A stretch of DNA of 64,000 nucleotides from Rhodobiaceae bacterium (GTDB taxonomy: Bacteria > Pseudomonadota > Alphaproteobacteria > Rhizobiales > Aestuariivirgaceae): assembly GCA_009885825.1 (NCBI GenBank), contig VFJY01000050.1, positions 62,001 through 126,000 of the forward strand, given 5' to 3'. Made by a program: the position numbers and the translations under genes. The notes below the pieces were generated by a model. The model ran no database searches. It was not told where the DNA came from and saw only the letters and a list, made by a program, of their open reading frames with translations. Within the stretch, counting starts at the first letter, position 1; every line of letters starts with the position of its first letter. This document shows, in pieces, positions 10,590 to 19,832 of the stretch.

Positions 10590-11684
10590 CTAGGCGAACC
10601 TCACCGCATAGACCGGCGGCAGGGAGTACGTCACATTCTGCCAGCTCTCGCCCTGGTCCTCGCTCACCCAGACACCGCCCGTCGTCGAGCCAAACGCCAG
10701 GCGATCACCGGTTTCATCAATCGCCAGCGCATGGCGCAACACGAGGTCATAGGCGTGTTCCTGCGGCAACCCCTTGCTCAGCACATCAAAAGTCTTGCCG
10801 CCGTCGCGGGTCCGCGTAACCACCAGCTTGCCGTCAACCGGAATGCGCTTCTCATCCTTGATGCCGGGCACAAACCAGGCGGTGTCCGGTTCCTTCGGAT
10901 GCACCACCACGCCGAACCCAAAAGAGGAAGGCGGCACATTCTTGACCTCCTGCCAGCTTTCGGACGCATCCCGCGAGATATAAATCCCGCAATGATGCTG
11001 CACCCACAGCCTGTCCGGTGAACCCTGGCATTGCACCATCATGTGCGGGTCCTGCGTGCCGGGATCATCCGCCACATCAGCGGGCGTGTGGTCAAAGCGC
11101 ATGCCCTGCGCCTTGCAGGCCCAGGTCTCGCCGCCATCATGGCTCGTCCACACACCGCCGCACGACACCGCAACACGGATAGTTTTGGGCGACCGGGGGT
11201 CAACGCAGATGGAGTGGATGCCGGGAATGTCCGCCCCGCCGCCCAGCCACTTGTTGCGTTCGGGCATATCCCACAAGCTGTGGATCATGTCCCAGCTTCC
11301 ACCACGATCCCTTGAGCGAAACAATCCACCCGGCATCGTGCCGCACCAAAGCTCACCGTCGCTTCCGGGCTCCAGCGTCCAGATCATCTGGGTCGTCCAG
11401 TTCACGGGCTTGCCCCAGCCATCCAGATCAACAAGGCCCTCGGGCTTGGCGGGATAGGCAGGTGCTGCCAGTTCTTCCCATGCGCCACCATTCGTTTTCC
11501 GGTGCAGCTTCACTCCGAAGTGGCCGTGGTTCAGGGCGGCATAAGTCGTATCATCCCGCCTGTCATGCAGGGTGAGCGTGACATTGTCGCCAATAAAATC
11601 CCCCTTGGACACCGCCCACTTTTTCCTGGTCTTCGCCAAAGTAAACAACCCCTTGCGCGTTGAAACCAGAATTTCTTGGCCCAT
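10590..11684 (-). CDS. BNR/Asp-box beta-propeller protein
   Basis: The 364-residue protein has repeated Asp-box signatures (SRDRGGSWD, SHDGGETW, SRDASESWQ, TRDGGKTF, SEDQGESWQ), as in sialidase-fold or photosynthesis-stability-factor-like propellers. There is no signal peptide, so it is probably cytoplasmic. No sialidase catalytic Arg triad was recognised, so enzymatic activity is uncertain. AGGAGG lies 7 nt before the ATG. The gene starts 3 bp after a MoaD/ThiS-like gene on the same strand, and the two are surely co-transcribed. Confidence 0.78.
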   Translation of the reverse strand: MGQEILVSTRKGLFTLAKTRKKWAVSKGDFIGDNVTLTLHDRRDDTTYAALNHGHFGVKLHRKTNGGAWEELAAPAYPAKPEGLVDLDGWGKPVNWTTQMIWTLEPGSDGELWCGTMPGGLFRSRDRGGSWDMIHSLWDMPERNKWLGGGADIPGIHSICVDPRSPKTIRVAVSCGGVWTSHDGGETWACKAQGMRFDHTPADVADDPGTQDPHMMVQCQGSPDRLWVQHHCGIYISRDASESWQEVKNVPPSSFGFGVVVHPKEPDTAWFVPGIKDEKRIPVDGKLVVTRTRDGGKTFDVLSKGLPQEHAYDLVLRHALAIDETGDRLAFGSTTGGVWVSEDQGESWQNVTYSLPPVYAVRFA

Positions 11685-11687
11685 CGC

Positions 11688-11957
11688 TCACCCTCCTGAT
11701 AACGCCTGCAGAACGTAGATGTTGCTGGTGGGTTTGACCGGGTCGCTGAGCCCCACAAGATCGCGCAACCTGCTGCCATCCACCAATATGGTCATGTGTT
11801 TGCGAAGTGCCGCCTGATCATCCAGCACATAATTGCGCAAACGGTCGTTTTTGGCAAAAACAACGCGCAGCACCTCCCGCACCGTCTGGCCCTCGGCCTC
11901 AACGATGGGGCACTCCACATGCCTGCGCAAATTGGTGGTGAATACCACTTTCGCCAT
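11688..11957 (-). CDS. MoaD/ThiS-like ubiquitin-fold protein ending in Gly-Gly
   Basis: The 89-residue protein has a beta-grasp pattern (VVFTTNLRRH start, TVREVLRVVF helix, MTILVDGSRLRDLVGLSDPV, IYVLQALSGG end). The exposed C-terminal GG is the hallmark of sulfur carriers and ubiquitin-like modifiers activated by an E1-like enzyme. No E1/MoeB homologue, MoaE or thiamine gene is adjacent. Start: the ATG at 11957 has GAGG 6 nt upstream, better than the GTG 3 nt earlier. Its partner is the BNR protein 3 bp downstream. Whether it donates sulfur or is conjugated to proteins cannot be told. Confidence 0.78.
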   Translation of the reverse strand: MAKVVFTTNLRRHVECPIVEAEGQTVREVLRVVFAKNDRLRNYVLDDQAALRKHMTILVDGSRLRDLVGLSDPVKPTSNIYVLQALSGG

Positions 11958-12071
11958 CACACGCCTCGTTTCAGGTTAACTCCTGCAACGAAATTTATAC
12001 CGCGCTAGGCAACAACCGTCCATGGCCATCTTGGGCATGCGTCCAGAAGATGGACTATATAAACCCGATAC

Positions 12072-12461
12072 TCAACTCAGGCCAATCAGCTCTTCCATCG
12101 GCTGATCTATTTTCAGTTTCATGGCGTTCTCGAGCAATTGCTTCACAGCAAAGCCAACGCCCGGCTGAAATGCCTGCAGCGAAACTTCGGCCCCATTGCG
12201 AAAACGAACGCCGTCACGGTAAGTCCCGTGATCCAGCCGGATGAAGACAGCGTCCTCACGAGGCTGAATGCCATGTTCACGGCATAGGGATTCAGGAATA
12301 CCGTCGATCTCCAGCGCCGTGTCACAGTTCAGGCAAACAGCTATTGAGGTATGCGCCTGTGACGCCAGCCCAATTGATCCACTCGGGAAACGGGTGGTTA
12401 CATAGTGTTCGCCCTCACGCGCCGGGCGCGAACCATAGACTTCAAGAGAATAATCGCACAT
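12072..12461 (-). CDS. hypothetical protein with CxxC and CxxH pairs
   Basis: I do not recognise this 129-residue family. It is clearly a gene: AGGAGGT lies 4 nt upstream of the ATG (12461) and the protein is evenly composed. It contains C43-x2-C46 and C60-x2-H63, a plausible zinc or iron knuckle, and no signal peptide or membrane segment. It is transcribed away from the PCuAC-like gene across a gap of about 150 bp that shows no other gene. A metal-related role is only a guess from the cysteine pattern and that neighbour. Confidence 0.6.
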   Translation of the reverse strand: MCDYSLEVYGSRPAREGEHYVTTRFPSGSIGLASQAHTSIAVCLNCDTALEIDGIPESLCREHGIQPREDAVFIRLDHGTYRDGVRFRNGAEVSLQAFQPGVGFAVKQLLENAMKLKIDQPMEELIGLS

Positions 12462-12611
12462 TACGACCTCCTAAAAAGGTTTTTTTGGAATATGCCGACC
12501 CAGCCCTGACTGATCAAAATCATGTATGATCAGATGGTTGGTATTAGACACCAAAATGTCGACAGAATTGAGGCTGTACATATGAATTTTTCGCAACGGT
12601 CTCAAAGATTT

Positions 12612-13049
12612 ATGACAACCAAAATGAATCGTCGCTGCTTCATCACTCTCTTGTCTCTGCTGCCAGAAACCGTGCAGGCGCATTCCTTGCGGCACGGCGA
12701 TATCGGCATTGGCCACGCCTGGGCTTTGCCCAGCCAGCAGATTGATGGTCAAGTCTTTTTCCCGCTCGCCAATCAGGGAACCAAGCACGATGAACTTGTG
12801 GCAGCACGCTCCAATATTTGCAGCATGATTGAACTGCGCCAGAACAATCGCTATGACGATCCGCCGCTTTCCTCCCTCCCATTGGAGCCGAAGAAACCGG
12901 TGCCCATGCGCCCGACGGCCAAACACCTGAGGTTAATCGGATTGAAACAACCACTCAAGCTGGGCGAGCGCTTCACCATCATTCTCGACTTCCTCAATGC
13001 CGGTGAAGTCGGGATCGAAGTCTTCGTGGAAGAAAAACCCGGCGATTAA
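12612..13049 (+). CDS. degenerate PCuAC-like periplasmic protein
   Basis: The protein (145 residues from ATG 12612) has an N-terminal hydrophobic leader (ITLLSLLPETVQA) and the layout of copper chaperone PCu(A)C (DUF461): GDIGIGHAWALP start, LVAARS middle, and KHLRLIGLKQPLKLGERF near the C-terminus. The usual copper ligands are mostly lost: the first His (VELH) is Arg in IELRQ, and the HxM pair is HLR, leaving only H105. Copper delivery is therefore doubtful. ATGs at 12582 and 12624 are alternative starts. It overlaps the converging alcohol dehydrogenase by 4 nt. Confidence 0.68.
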   Translation: MTTKMNRRCFITLLSLLPETVQAHSLRHGDIGIGHAWALPSQQIDGQVFFPLANQGTKHDELVAARSNICSMIELRQNNRYDDPPLSSLPLEPKKPVPMRPTAKHLRLIGLKQPLKLGERFTIILDFLNAGEVGIEVFVEEKPGD

Positions 13050-14206
13050 AGATCGCCGACAACGCATTTCTTCGCCAGCGCCTTGTATTGTTTTTCCGTG
13101 AACTGGATGGGATTGCCACCAGCCGACGGATCCTTGATGGCCATCGCCGCCACCTCATCCAGCCGCTTCGTGTCAATGCCGATATCCTTGAGCGCATGCG
13201 GAATGCCAATTTCCTTGCGCAGCGCCAAAATCCATTTCAGGAATCCGTTGAAGCCGCCCTTGACGCCAAGATAGGCCGCGGCCCGCTCAATATCCTTTTC
13301 AATTTTGCGGCGATTGGCCTTCACCACATAGGGCATCACAATGCCATTGAGCAGTCCATGATGGGCATCATAGAGCCCGCCAAACGGATGCGAAATCGCA
13401 TGAATGGCGCCAAGCCCGCGCTGAAATGCCGTCGCCCCCATGGTGGATGCCATCAGCATGTTGCCACGCGCATCAAGATCGGAGCCTTTCTTGACGGCCC
13501 TGGCCAGATTTTCCTTCACCAGCCGCATGCCCTCAAGCGCCACGCCCGCCGACAGCGGATGATAAAACGGCGCACTATAGGCTTCCAGACAATGGGCCAA
13601 GGCATCCATGCCGGTTGCCGCCGTCAGCTTGGCGGGCAAGCCAGCGCTGAGTTCCGGATCAAGGATTGCAACCCTTGGCATGATCGCCGGATGGAAAATG
13701 ATTTTCTTCTCATGTGTAGTGGGATGGGTCACAACACCCGCGCGCCCCACTTCCGATCCCGTGCCAGCGGTTGTCGGAACCGCAATGATTGGCGAAATCT
13801 TTGATGCATCCGCTCTGGTCCACCAGTCGCCGACGTCTTCGAGGTCAAACACGGAAATGGTCTGCCCATGCATGAGCGCAATCATCTTGCCGATATCAAG
13901 TCCAGATCCACCACCAAAAGCAATCACCCCGTCATGCTGGCCAGCCTTGTAGGCCTTGACGCCCTCATCGATATTGGCCTCAATCGGATTTGGCCGCACA
14001 TCGGAAAAAATCTCGATGGCCAAGCCCGCGCTACGCACATCATCAACAATGGCCTTGACCATTGGCATGCCAGCAAGCCCCGGATCAGTCACAAACAACG
14101 GCCGCATAATGCCATTGGCCTTGCACAAGCCTGCAAGCTCCTTGATGCGCCCTGAGCCAAACCTGAGGGCCGTTGGATAGCTGAAATTGCGATTTGGAAT
14201 TGTCAT
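13046..14206 (-). CDS. iron-containing alcohol dehydrogenase
   Basis: This 386-residue group III alcohol dehydrogenase has the NAD-binding GGGSGLDIGK, VPTTAGTGSEV, and the metal ligands in TGMDALAHCLEAY and HAISHPFGGLYDAHHG. Family members oxidise short-chain alcohols or reduce aldehydes in the cytoplasm; the substrate is unknown. It is third in a minus-strand operon, 11 bp after the glutamine-synthetase-like gene and downstream of the N-formylglutamate-amidohydrolase-like gene, which suggests an amino-alcohol, amino-aldehyde or glutamyl-amide substrate. Confidence 0.9.
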   Translation of the reverse strand: MTIPNRNFSYPTALRFGSGRIKELAGLCKANGIMRPLFVTDPGLAGMPMVKAIVDDVRSAGLAIEIFSDVRPNPIEANIDEGVKAYKAGQHDGVIAFGGGSGLDIGKMIALMHGQTISVFDLEDVGDWWTRADASKISPIIAVPTTAGTGSEVGRAGVVTHPTTHEKKIIFHPAIMPRVAILDPELSAGLPAKLTAATGMDALAHCLEAYSAPFYHPLSAGVALEGMRLVKENLARAVKKGSDLDARGNMLMASTMGATAFQRGLGAIHAISHPFGGLYDAHHGLLNGIVMPYVVKANRRKIEKDIERAAAYLGVKGGFNGFLKWILALRKEIGIPHALKDIGIDTKRLDEVAAMAIKDPSAGGNPIQFTEKQYKALAKKCVVGDL

Positions 14207-14217
14207 GATGTCGCCCC

Positions 14218-15594
14218 TTAGTACTGTTCAAACCCGCGCTTCAAATCCAGGTCAACCACGCGGCGGTCATATTCGAATTGCTCCCACTTGGCGGTGTGAA
14301 CATAGTGATCCACCACATCATCGCCAAAAGCCGACCGCAGGAATTTTGAACTATCAAGATTTGCGGTCGCCTCGCGCAAGGTTTTTGGAATATCGCGCAG
14401 CCTTTTGGATGTATCATAGGCGTCGCCAGAAAACACCGGCTCCAGCGGCAGCTTGTGTTCGATGCCATCAAGTCCCGCGGCGATCAACGCGGCAAATGCC
14501 AGATAGGGGTTGAGATCGGCGCCACCCACCCGGCATTCAACGCGAATGGCTTTTGAGTCGGCGCCACACAAGCGATAGCCCGCCGTGCGGTTGTCAAAAC
14601 TCCAGATGGCCCGCGTTGGCGCGAAGGTGCCAACCATGAAGCGCTTGTAGGAATTCATATAAGGCGCCAAAAAGTAAGTAAGCTCGCTGGCATGGGCCAA
14701 TTGCCCCGCCAGATAGTGCTTCATCAGGTCGGACATGCCGTGATCGCCAGCCTTGTCAAAAAAAAGCGGCGTCGCCCCATCAGAACTCCACAGGGATTGA
14801 TGAATATGAGATGAGCTTCCAGCCAAGCCACAATCCCACTTGGCCATGAAGGTGATGGCCTTGCCTTGGCCGTAGGCTATTTCCTTGCAGCCATTCTTGA
14901 TGATGGCATGACGGTCCGCCATCTCCAGGGCATCCGCATATTTCACGTTAATTTCTTCCTGGCCGGGTGCCGCCTCGCCCTTGGAATTCTCAACCGGAAT
15001 GCCTGCCCCATGCAGCCCATTGCGGATGGCGCGCATAACACCTTCTTCCTTGGTCGTCTGCAGCACATGGTAATCTTCAATATAGTAGCCGGATGTTTTC
15101 AATCCGCGATAGCCCATCTGGTGGGCTTCTTCGTAGGAATTATCAAACAGGAAAAACTCAAGCTCAGACGCCATGTAAGCCTTCATCTTCATGGCGCCCA
15201 GGCGCTTCAATTGCTTTTTGAGAATGGCGCGTGGAGAATGCGGGACATCTTCATGGGTATGGTGATCGAGAACATCGCACAGCACCAAAGCCGTTCCCGG
15301 CAGCCACGGCGTGCGGCGCAGCGTTGCCATATCCGGCTTCAGCACAAAATCGCCATAGCCCTTTTCCCAGCTCGTGGCCTTGTAGCCCGGCACTGGCTCC
15401 ATCGCGATATCCAGGGCCAGCAGGTAATTGCAGCCATGGGTTTCCTGATAGCCGCCATCCACAAAGAACTGCGCGTGAAACCGCTTGCCAATCAGGCGCC
15501 CCTGCATGTCCACCAACGCGGCCACAACCGTATCAATGGCGCCTGCCGCCACTTCGCGCTTCAGCTCTTCTAACGTCAGCATTCCATTGGCCAT
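14218..15594 (-). CDS. glutamine-synthetase-family ligase (gamma-glutamylamine synthetase-like)
   Basis: From ATG 15594 (AGGGAG 7 nt upstream) the protein has 458 residues: a short beta-grasp domain (VAALVDMQGRLIGKRF) and the GS catalytic domain with SELEFFLF, GSSSHIHQSLW and VECRVGGADLNPYLAFAA. It resembles the GlnA3/PuuA group, which joins glutamate to amines with ATP, more than ammonia-assimilating GlnA, since the adenylylation loop and LHPHPYE-type elements are absent. It sits between FGase-like and alcohol dehydrogenase genes. A second, divergent homologue lies at 21203-22582. Confidence 0.85.
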   Translation of the reverse strand: MANGMLTLEELKREVAAGAIDTVVAALVDMQGRLIGKRFHAQFFVDGGYQETHGCNYLLALDIAMEPVPGYKATSWEKGYGDFVLKPDMATLRRTPWLPGTALVLCDVLDHHTHEDVPHSPRAILKKQLKRLGAMKMKAYMASELEFFLFDNSYEEAHQMGYRGLKTSGYYIEDYHVLQTTKEEGVMRAIRNGLHGAGIPVENSKGEAAPGQEEINVKYADALEMADRHAIIKNGCKEIAYGQGKAITFMAKWDCGLAGSSSHIHQSLWSSDGATPLFFDKAGDHGMSDLMKHYLAGQLAHASELTYFLAPYMNSYKRFMVGTFAPTRAIWSFDNRTAGYRLCGADSKAIRVECRVGGADLNPYLAFAALIAAGLDGIEHKLPLEPVFSGDAYDTSKRLRDIPKTLREATANLDSSKFLRSAFGDDVVDHYVHTAKWEQFEYDRRVVDLDLKRGFEQY

Positions 15595-15604
15595 TGTATT
15601 CTCC

Positions 15605-16354
15605 CTATTTCGTTGTCGCCTGAATGAGCGGCAAAGACAGCCGCTGCGCCCATTCATTCTGCCCGCGTTCATTGGCTATCAGATCGTTGCGGATTTCGGT
15701 CATGACAGATTTGATTCCCCGTGGCGCCGCATGCAGGTTTATCGTGTGCATGACGCCGTCCTTGGGACCATAAGGTTCATTCAGCCGCGCGTCCACATTG
15801 GGGAAGCCCTTGATGAGCTTGTCGGCAATGCGGGAATCCCGGTCAAACAGGATGCCGAGTTCAACAGCGCGCTCCCGGCCATTATAAACCTTGGTGAAGC
15901 TGTGAATGGTCACCAGGCCGGTTGCCCTGCCAGCGCAAGCGCGCGCGTCCAGCACACCAGCCAGCCCATCATGAAACGGCCGGTAAATCGCCGCGACACG
16001 GGCCATCTTGGCGGCGGCGCTCAGGTTCCGGTTGCCGGGTATGACCGTGGTTTCGCTCAACTCTGGCATCGCACCCTCGGACTCCGGCGGCCGGTTGCAG
16101 TCGTAGGCCAGCCTCGAGTAGCGCTGCAACGCCAGGGGCGCATCCAAGAGCCGCGAAAGCAACCTTGCGACGCCCTCCGCCCCGATGTCCCAGGCAATGT
16201 GACGTTGCAGGTCATCAGTTGTCAGCCCAAGATTCCCGAGTTGTTTCGGCAGCCGGTTGCTGGCGTGTTCGCAAACCACCACATAGGGCGAAGTGCCAGC
16301 CTCGTTCAGCAGAATGAACGCGTCTTCTTCCCCCTCAATCAGGCTTTTTGTCAT
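15605..16354 (-). CDS. N-formylglutamate amidohydrolase family protein
   Basis: From ATG 16354 the protein has 249 residues of the FGase fold (zinc amidase related to carboxypeptidases): [12 protein letters not shown] holds the first ligand pair, [16 protein letters not shown] follows, then [11 protein letters not shown] and [19 protein letters not shown]. Known family members cleave the amide of N-formylglutamate. No hut gene is near; next to a glutamate-amine ligase it may instead hydrolyse a glutamyl amide (inference). It is the first gene of the minus-strand operon and lies 100 bp from the divergent GMC oxidoreductase. Confidence 0.85.
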   Translation of the reverse strand: MTKSLIEGEEDAFILLNEAGTSPYVVVCEHASNRLPKQLGNLGLTTDDLQRHIAWDIGAEGVARLLSRLLDAPLALQRYSRLAYDCNRPPESEGAMPELSETTVIPGNRNLSAAAKMARVAAIYRPFHDGLAGVLDARACAGRATGLVTIHSFTKVYNGRERAVELGILFDRDSRIADKLIKGFPNVDARLNEPYGPKDGVMHTINLHAAPRGIKSVMTEIRNDLIANERGQNEWAQRLSLPLIQATTK

Positions 16355-16454
16355 TATTTCCAAATTCCCCTGCCGCGCGTTGTTCCAGAACTGTCGCAAC
16401 CTGTCAAACACGCGCGCGACAATGGGTCCACATGGGAGGAATGTGCTGGGGAAA

Positions 16455-18110
16455 ATGCAGACATTTGATTTCATAATTATTGGCTCGGGGTCCGCTGGAT
16501 CTGTGATCGCCAACAGACTATCGGAGGATGGCAAGAACACGGTTCTGGTGCTGGAATTCGGCGGCAGCGATCGCGGGCCTTTTATCCAGATGCCTTCGGC
16601 TCTCGCCTATCCCATGAGCATGAACCAATATAATTGGGGCTTTGAAACCGAACCGGAACCCCATTTGGATGGCAGGCGGTTGGCAACGCCACGCGGCAAG
16701 GTTGTGGGCGGTTCCTCGTCCATCAATGGCATGGTTTATGTGCGGGGCCACGCCAGGGATTTTGATGCCTGGGAAGATCTGGGGGCCAAGGGCTGGGGCT
16801 TTCGCCACGTGCTTCCCTATTTCAAGCGCCTGGAAAATTCCCACGGCGGCGAGGAGGGCTGGCGGGGAACCCAGGGCCCCATGCATGTCAAGCGCGGCCG
16901 CAGGTTGAACCCTCTCTACCAGGCCTTTGTCGAGGCGGGCCGCGAGGCTGGTTATCCCGTGACGCCGGATTACAACGGCGCCCAGCAGGAGGGCTTCGGC
17001 CCTATGGAAATGACCGTGCACAATGGCCTGCGCTGGTCAGCCGCCACCGCCTATCTGAAACCGGCGCTGCGCCGCGGCAATGTGAAGCTGGTGACCGGCG
17101 CCTATACGTACCGCATAATCCTCGAAGGTAAGCGCGCGGTTGGTGTTGAATATGATGTCGGTGGCGAGGTTCTGACCGCCAGGGCCAGGCGCGAAGTCAT
17201 CGTCGCCGCCTCAAGCATCAACTCGCCGAAAATCCTGCAGCTCTCCGGCATTGGCGCACCCGAAACCCTGAAAGCGGCAGGCATCCCCGTGGCGCATGCG
17301 CTGTCAGGCGTCGGCGAAAATCTCCATGACCATCTTGAAATCTATTTCCAGCTCGAATCCAAAAAGCCCATCACGCTTTACTCGCAGCTGAATCTGTTTT
17401 CCAAAGGCATTATCGGCCTCGAATGGCTGCTGTTCAAGACCGGCCTCGGCACCACCAACCATTTCGAAGCCTGTGGTTTCACCCGTTCAAACGCGGGCAT
17501 CGAATACCCCGACATCGAATACCACTTTCTGCCGGCCGCCATGCGCTATGATGGAAAACTGGCCTTCGGCGGCCATGGATTTCAGGTTCATGTCGGCCCC
17601 ATGCGCAGCAAGTCGCGCGGTTTTGTCCGTGTACAGAACAACGACCCCAAGAAGCCGCCAAAAATCCTCTTCAACTACATGTCCCACCCCGATGACTGGG
17701 AGGAATTTCGCGCCTGTGTCAGGCTCACCCGTGAAATATTTGAGCAGCCCTCCATGCAGGTCTATGCGGGCCGCGAAATCCAGCCAGGCATCAATGTGCA
17801 GTCAGATGCAGACATCGACAGCTTCATTCGCCAGCATTGCGAAAGCGCCTATCACCCCTGCGGCACTTGCAAGATGGGCTCGCCCAAGGACGTGAACGCC
17901 GTTGTCGATCCGGAATGCCGGGTGATCGGAATTGAGGGGCTGCGCGTTGCCGACAGTTCCATCATGCCGCAAGTCACCAATGGCAATATCAACGCCCCAA
18001 CCCTGATGATCGGCGAAAAAGCCTCGGATCACATATTGGGGCGAGATCCCCTGGCCCCGTCAAACCAGCAACCCTGGATCAACCCGGCCTGGGAAACAAG
18101 CCAGAGATAG
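16455..18110 (+). CDS. GMC family FAD oxidoreductase (choline dehydrogenase-like)
   Basis: The 551-residue enzyme starts [10 protein letters not shown] with the FAD-binding GSGSAG at 10-15, then the GMC signature [18 protein letters not shown], and ends with the active-site His segment [12 protein letters not shown] and [19 protein letters not shown]-like closing motif. It oxidises an alcohol to an aldehyde and passes electrons to a quinone or oxygen. BetA is the nearest named relative, but no betB/betI is present, so the substrate stays open. It diverges from the FGase/GS/alcohol-dehydrogenase operon, and nearly abuts the convergent JAMM gene. Confidence 0.9.
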   Translation: MQTFDFIIIGSGSAGSVIANRLSEDGKNTVLVLEFGGSDRGPFIQMPSALAYPMSMNQYNWGFETEPEPHLDGRRLATPRGKVVGGSSSINGMVYVRGHARDFDAWEDLGAKGWGFRHVLPYFKRLENSHGGEEGWRGTQGPMHVKRGRRLNPLYQAFVEAGREAGYPVTPDYNGAQQEGFGPMEMTVHNGLRWSAATAYLKPALRRGNVKLVTGAYTYRIILEGKRAVGVEYDVGGEVLTARARREVIVAASSINSPKILQLSGIGAPETLKAAGIPVAHALSGVGENLHDHLEIYFQLESKKPITLYSQLNLFSKGIIGLEWLLFKTGLGTTNHFEACGFTRSNAGIEYPDIEYHFLPAAMRYDGKLAFGGHGFQVHVGPMRSKSRGFVRVQNNDPKKPPKILFNYMSHPDDWEEFRACVRLTREIFEQPSMQVYAGREIQPGINVQSDADIDSFIRQHCESAYHPCGTCKMGSPKDVNAVVDPECRVIGIEGLRVADSSIMPQVTNGNINAPTLMIGEKASDHILGRDPLAPSNQQPWINPAWETSQR

Positions 18111-18115
18111 GACCG

Positions 18116-18841
18116 CTATTTCCGCTTTTTTTTGCGCGTGTTGCTTTGCTTCACCGCCAGCTTGGGCATCGGGCCGCCGTTGGCCGAACGCACCCTGCCG
18201 CCGGCTTCATTGTAATACCAGCCTTCGACACTCAAATGCACATCGGAATTGGTGTTGCCGGTGACACAACGCTTGTCTTCACCATCGACATATCCCACCG
18301 CCGCATTCAGCCAGAACTGAAAATCGCCGATGGCGAAGCGCGCGATGTTGTTGCGGAAGTTGTCCTGCACACTGTCGCGCACCCGGCCAAGACGGCACAC
18401 GGCGATCACCAGGATGACCGGGTTGTCGCCCGATTGCTCCCACATAAAATCGTTCAGTTTGAGTTCTTTCATATCCTCAGGCGAGAAATTATAGCCGGCT
18501 TCCGAGGCCACTTCCGTGAGGTTGCGGTATGGGTGGCTGTGAAAATCACCCAGCATGGTGAGATGCGGCGACCACCGCATCATCACTTCGTTTTTCAACA
18601 TGGCCGCGTCAAGGTTTGGCGTCACGCTGTGATATTGCCGCTCGGCTGATATGCTGACACTCGTCCGGTCGAGATAGAAAATCGTGACCCCGCCTTCCTT
18701 CTTGCGGTAACCCCACACATAACCCAGCGTTTCGACCGCCGTATTTTTTTGCTTGCGCCGATTGCCATAACAATAGGCCTCGATAGCGGCCAATGTCATG
18801 GTTTCAAGAAGCGTCGGCGATACACGTACTTTGTATTTCAT
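18116..18841 (-). CDS. JAMM/MPN-domain protein
   Basis: This 241-residue protein carries what looks like a complete JAMM metalloprotease motif: E37 in AVETLGYVWG, H101-x-H103-P104 in FHSHPY, then S120-x-x-D123 (FSPED). The gap between HSHP and SxxD is 15 residues, longer than the usual 6 to 8, so an insertion is present. After the motif the protein continues for about 115 residues that I cannot assign, ending in a very basic tail (NTRKKKRK). JAMM proteins remove ubiquitin-like proteins or process sulfur carriers. No partner is adjacent, though a GG-ending ubiquitin-fold protein lies 6 kb away. Confidence 0.72.
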   Translation of the reverse strand: MKYKVRVSPTLLETMTLAAIEAYCYGNRRKQKNTAVETLGYVWGYRKKEGGVTIFYLDRTSVSISAERQYHSVTPNLDAAMLKNEVMMRWSPHLTMLGDFHSHPYRNLTEVASEAGYNFSPEDMKELKLNDFMWEQSGDNPVILVIAVCRLGRVRDSVQDNFRNNIARFAIGDFQFWLNAAVGYVDGEDKRCVTGNTNSDVHLSVEGWYYNEAGGRVRSANGGPMPKLAVKQSNTRKKKRK

Positions 18842-18866
18842 CTACCACTCACTCAACCCGACTTAC

Positions 18867-19709
18867 TTAGTTCATCGCCTCTTCCAGATATAATTCCCGC
18901 AGGCGGCGCGCCACCGGACCAGGCTGCCCGCCGCCAATGCGCTTTCCGTCTATTTCAACAATCGGCAAAACAAAATTTGAAGCGCTGGTCAAAATCGCTT
19001 CGTCGGCTTCGCAAGCTTCTTCGACTGAGAACATCCGCTCCTCGATGGCGATGCCCTTTTCATTTGCCAATCTCAACAGCGCGCGTCGTGTGCAGCCCGC
19101 CAGAATGCTGTTCGAAAGGCCGCGCGTGATAACCTTGCCATCCTTCACGATGTAGGCGTTGGATGAGGTTCCTTCCGTCACCATGCCGTCTTCAACCATC
19201 CAGGCTTCAAACGCGCCCGCTTCGTGGGCCGCTTGCTTGCCAAGCACAGGAGCCAGCAGCATGACAGATTTGATATCACGCCTCGCCCAGCGAATATCGG
19301 GAACCGTAATCACCTTAACGCCTCTCACCGCATCTGGGTTGTCGACCAGGTTTTTTATCTGTGTGAAGGCCACCAGTGTAGGCCTGATATCTTTCGGAAA
19401 TTTAAAGTCCCGGTCAGCGGCGCCACGGGTAATCTGCATGTAGATCCAGCCTTGATCCACTTTGTTAAGCTTGATTAATTCCTGGTGCATGGCTCTGAGT
19501 TCCTCCTTGCTGCACGGCCATTCCATTTTGATCTCCTGCAAAGATCGTTCCAATCTTTCCATATGTGAGGGGTAGTCGACAAGTCTTCCGTTGACCACTG
19601 CTGTTACTTCATAAATGCCATCCGCAAACAGGAATCCGCGGTCAAAAATGGATATTTGTCCTTGTTTTTCAGGTACATAGCTTCCATTCACGTAAACGGT
19701 GCGACCCAT
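18867..19709 (-). CDS. D-amino-acid transaminase
   Basis: This 280-residue fold-type IV PLP aminotransferase (start MGRTVYVNGSYVP at 19709, with AAGGAGGGG just upstream) has the PLP Lys as K147 in RRDIKSVMLL, the D-alanine transaminase arrangement, plus GTSSNAYIV and SNSILAGCTR. It would interconvert D-amino and 2-keto acids; a branched-chain or aminodeoxychorismate role is less likely on the DIKS context. It diverges from the class III aminotransferase gene 123 bp away; that gap holds no gene. Confidence 0.88.
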   Translation of the reverse strand: MGRTVYVNGSYVPEKQGQISIFDRGFLFADGIYEVTAVVNGRLVDYPSHMERLERSLQEIKMEWPCSKEELRAMHQELIKLNKVDQGWIYMQITRGAADRDFKFPKDIRPTLVAFTQIKNLVDNPDAVRGVKVITVPDIRWARRDIKSVMLLAPVLGKQAAHEAGAFEAWMVEDGMVTEGTSSNAYIVKDGKVITRGLSNSILAGCTRRALLRLANEKGIAIEERMFSVEEACEADEAILTSASNFVLPIVEIDGKRIGGGQPGPVARRLRELYLEEAMN

Positions 19710-19832
19710 TAACCCCTCCTCCTTGCTGCGCTGCACACAAACCACACCCCAGTCCCGAACCCCGCGGGGGTTGTTTATGGGGCATAAGCCCGGCTAAAAC
19801 CATGGCCGAAGTCCATAATCTGCAAGGAAATC

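Noticed and set aside
10590-11957. molybdopterin synthase or thiamine locus
   Set aside because: No moaE, moaC, moeB, thiG or thiF is adjacent; the only Moco gene in the window, moaB, is 38 kb away.
14866-16468. long plus-strand frames opposite the GS-like and FGase-like genes
   Set aside because: Both strands are open because of codon bias; the minus-strand genes have family motifs and ribosome binding sites, the plus-strand frames have none.
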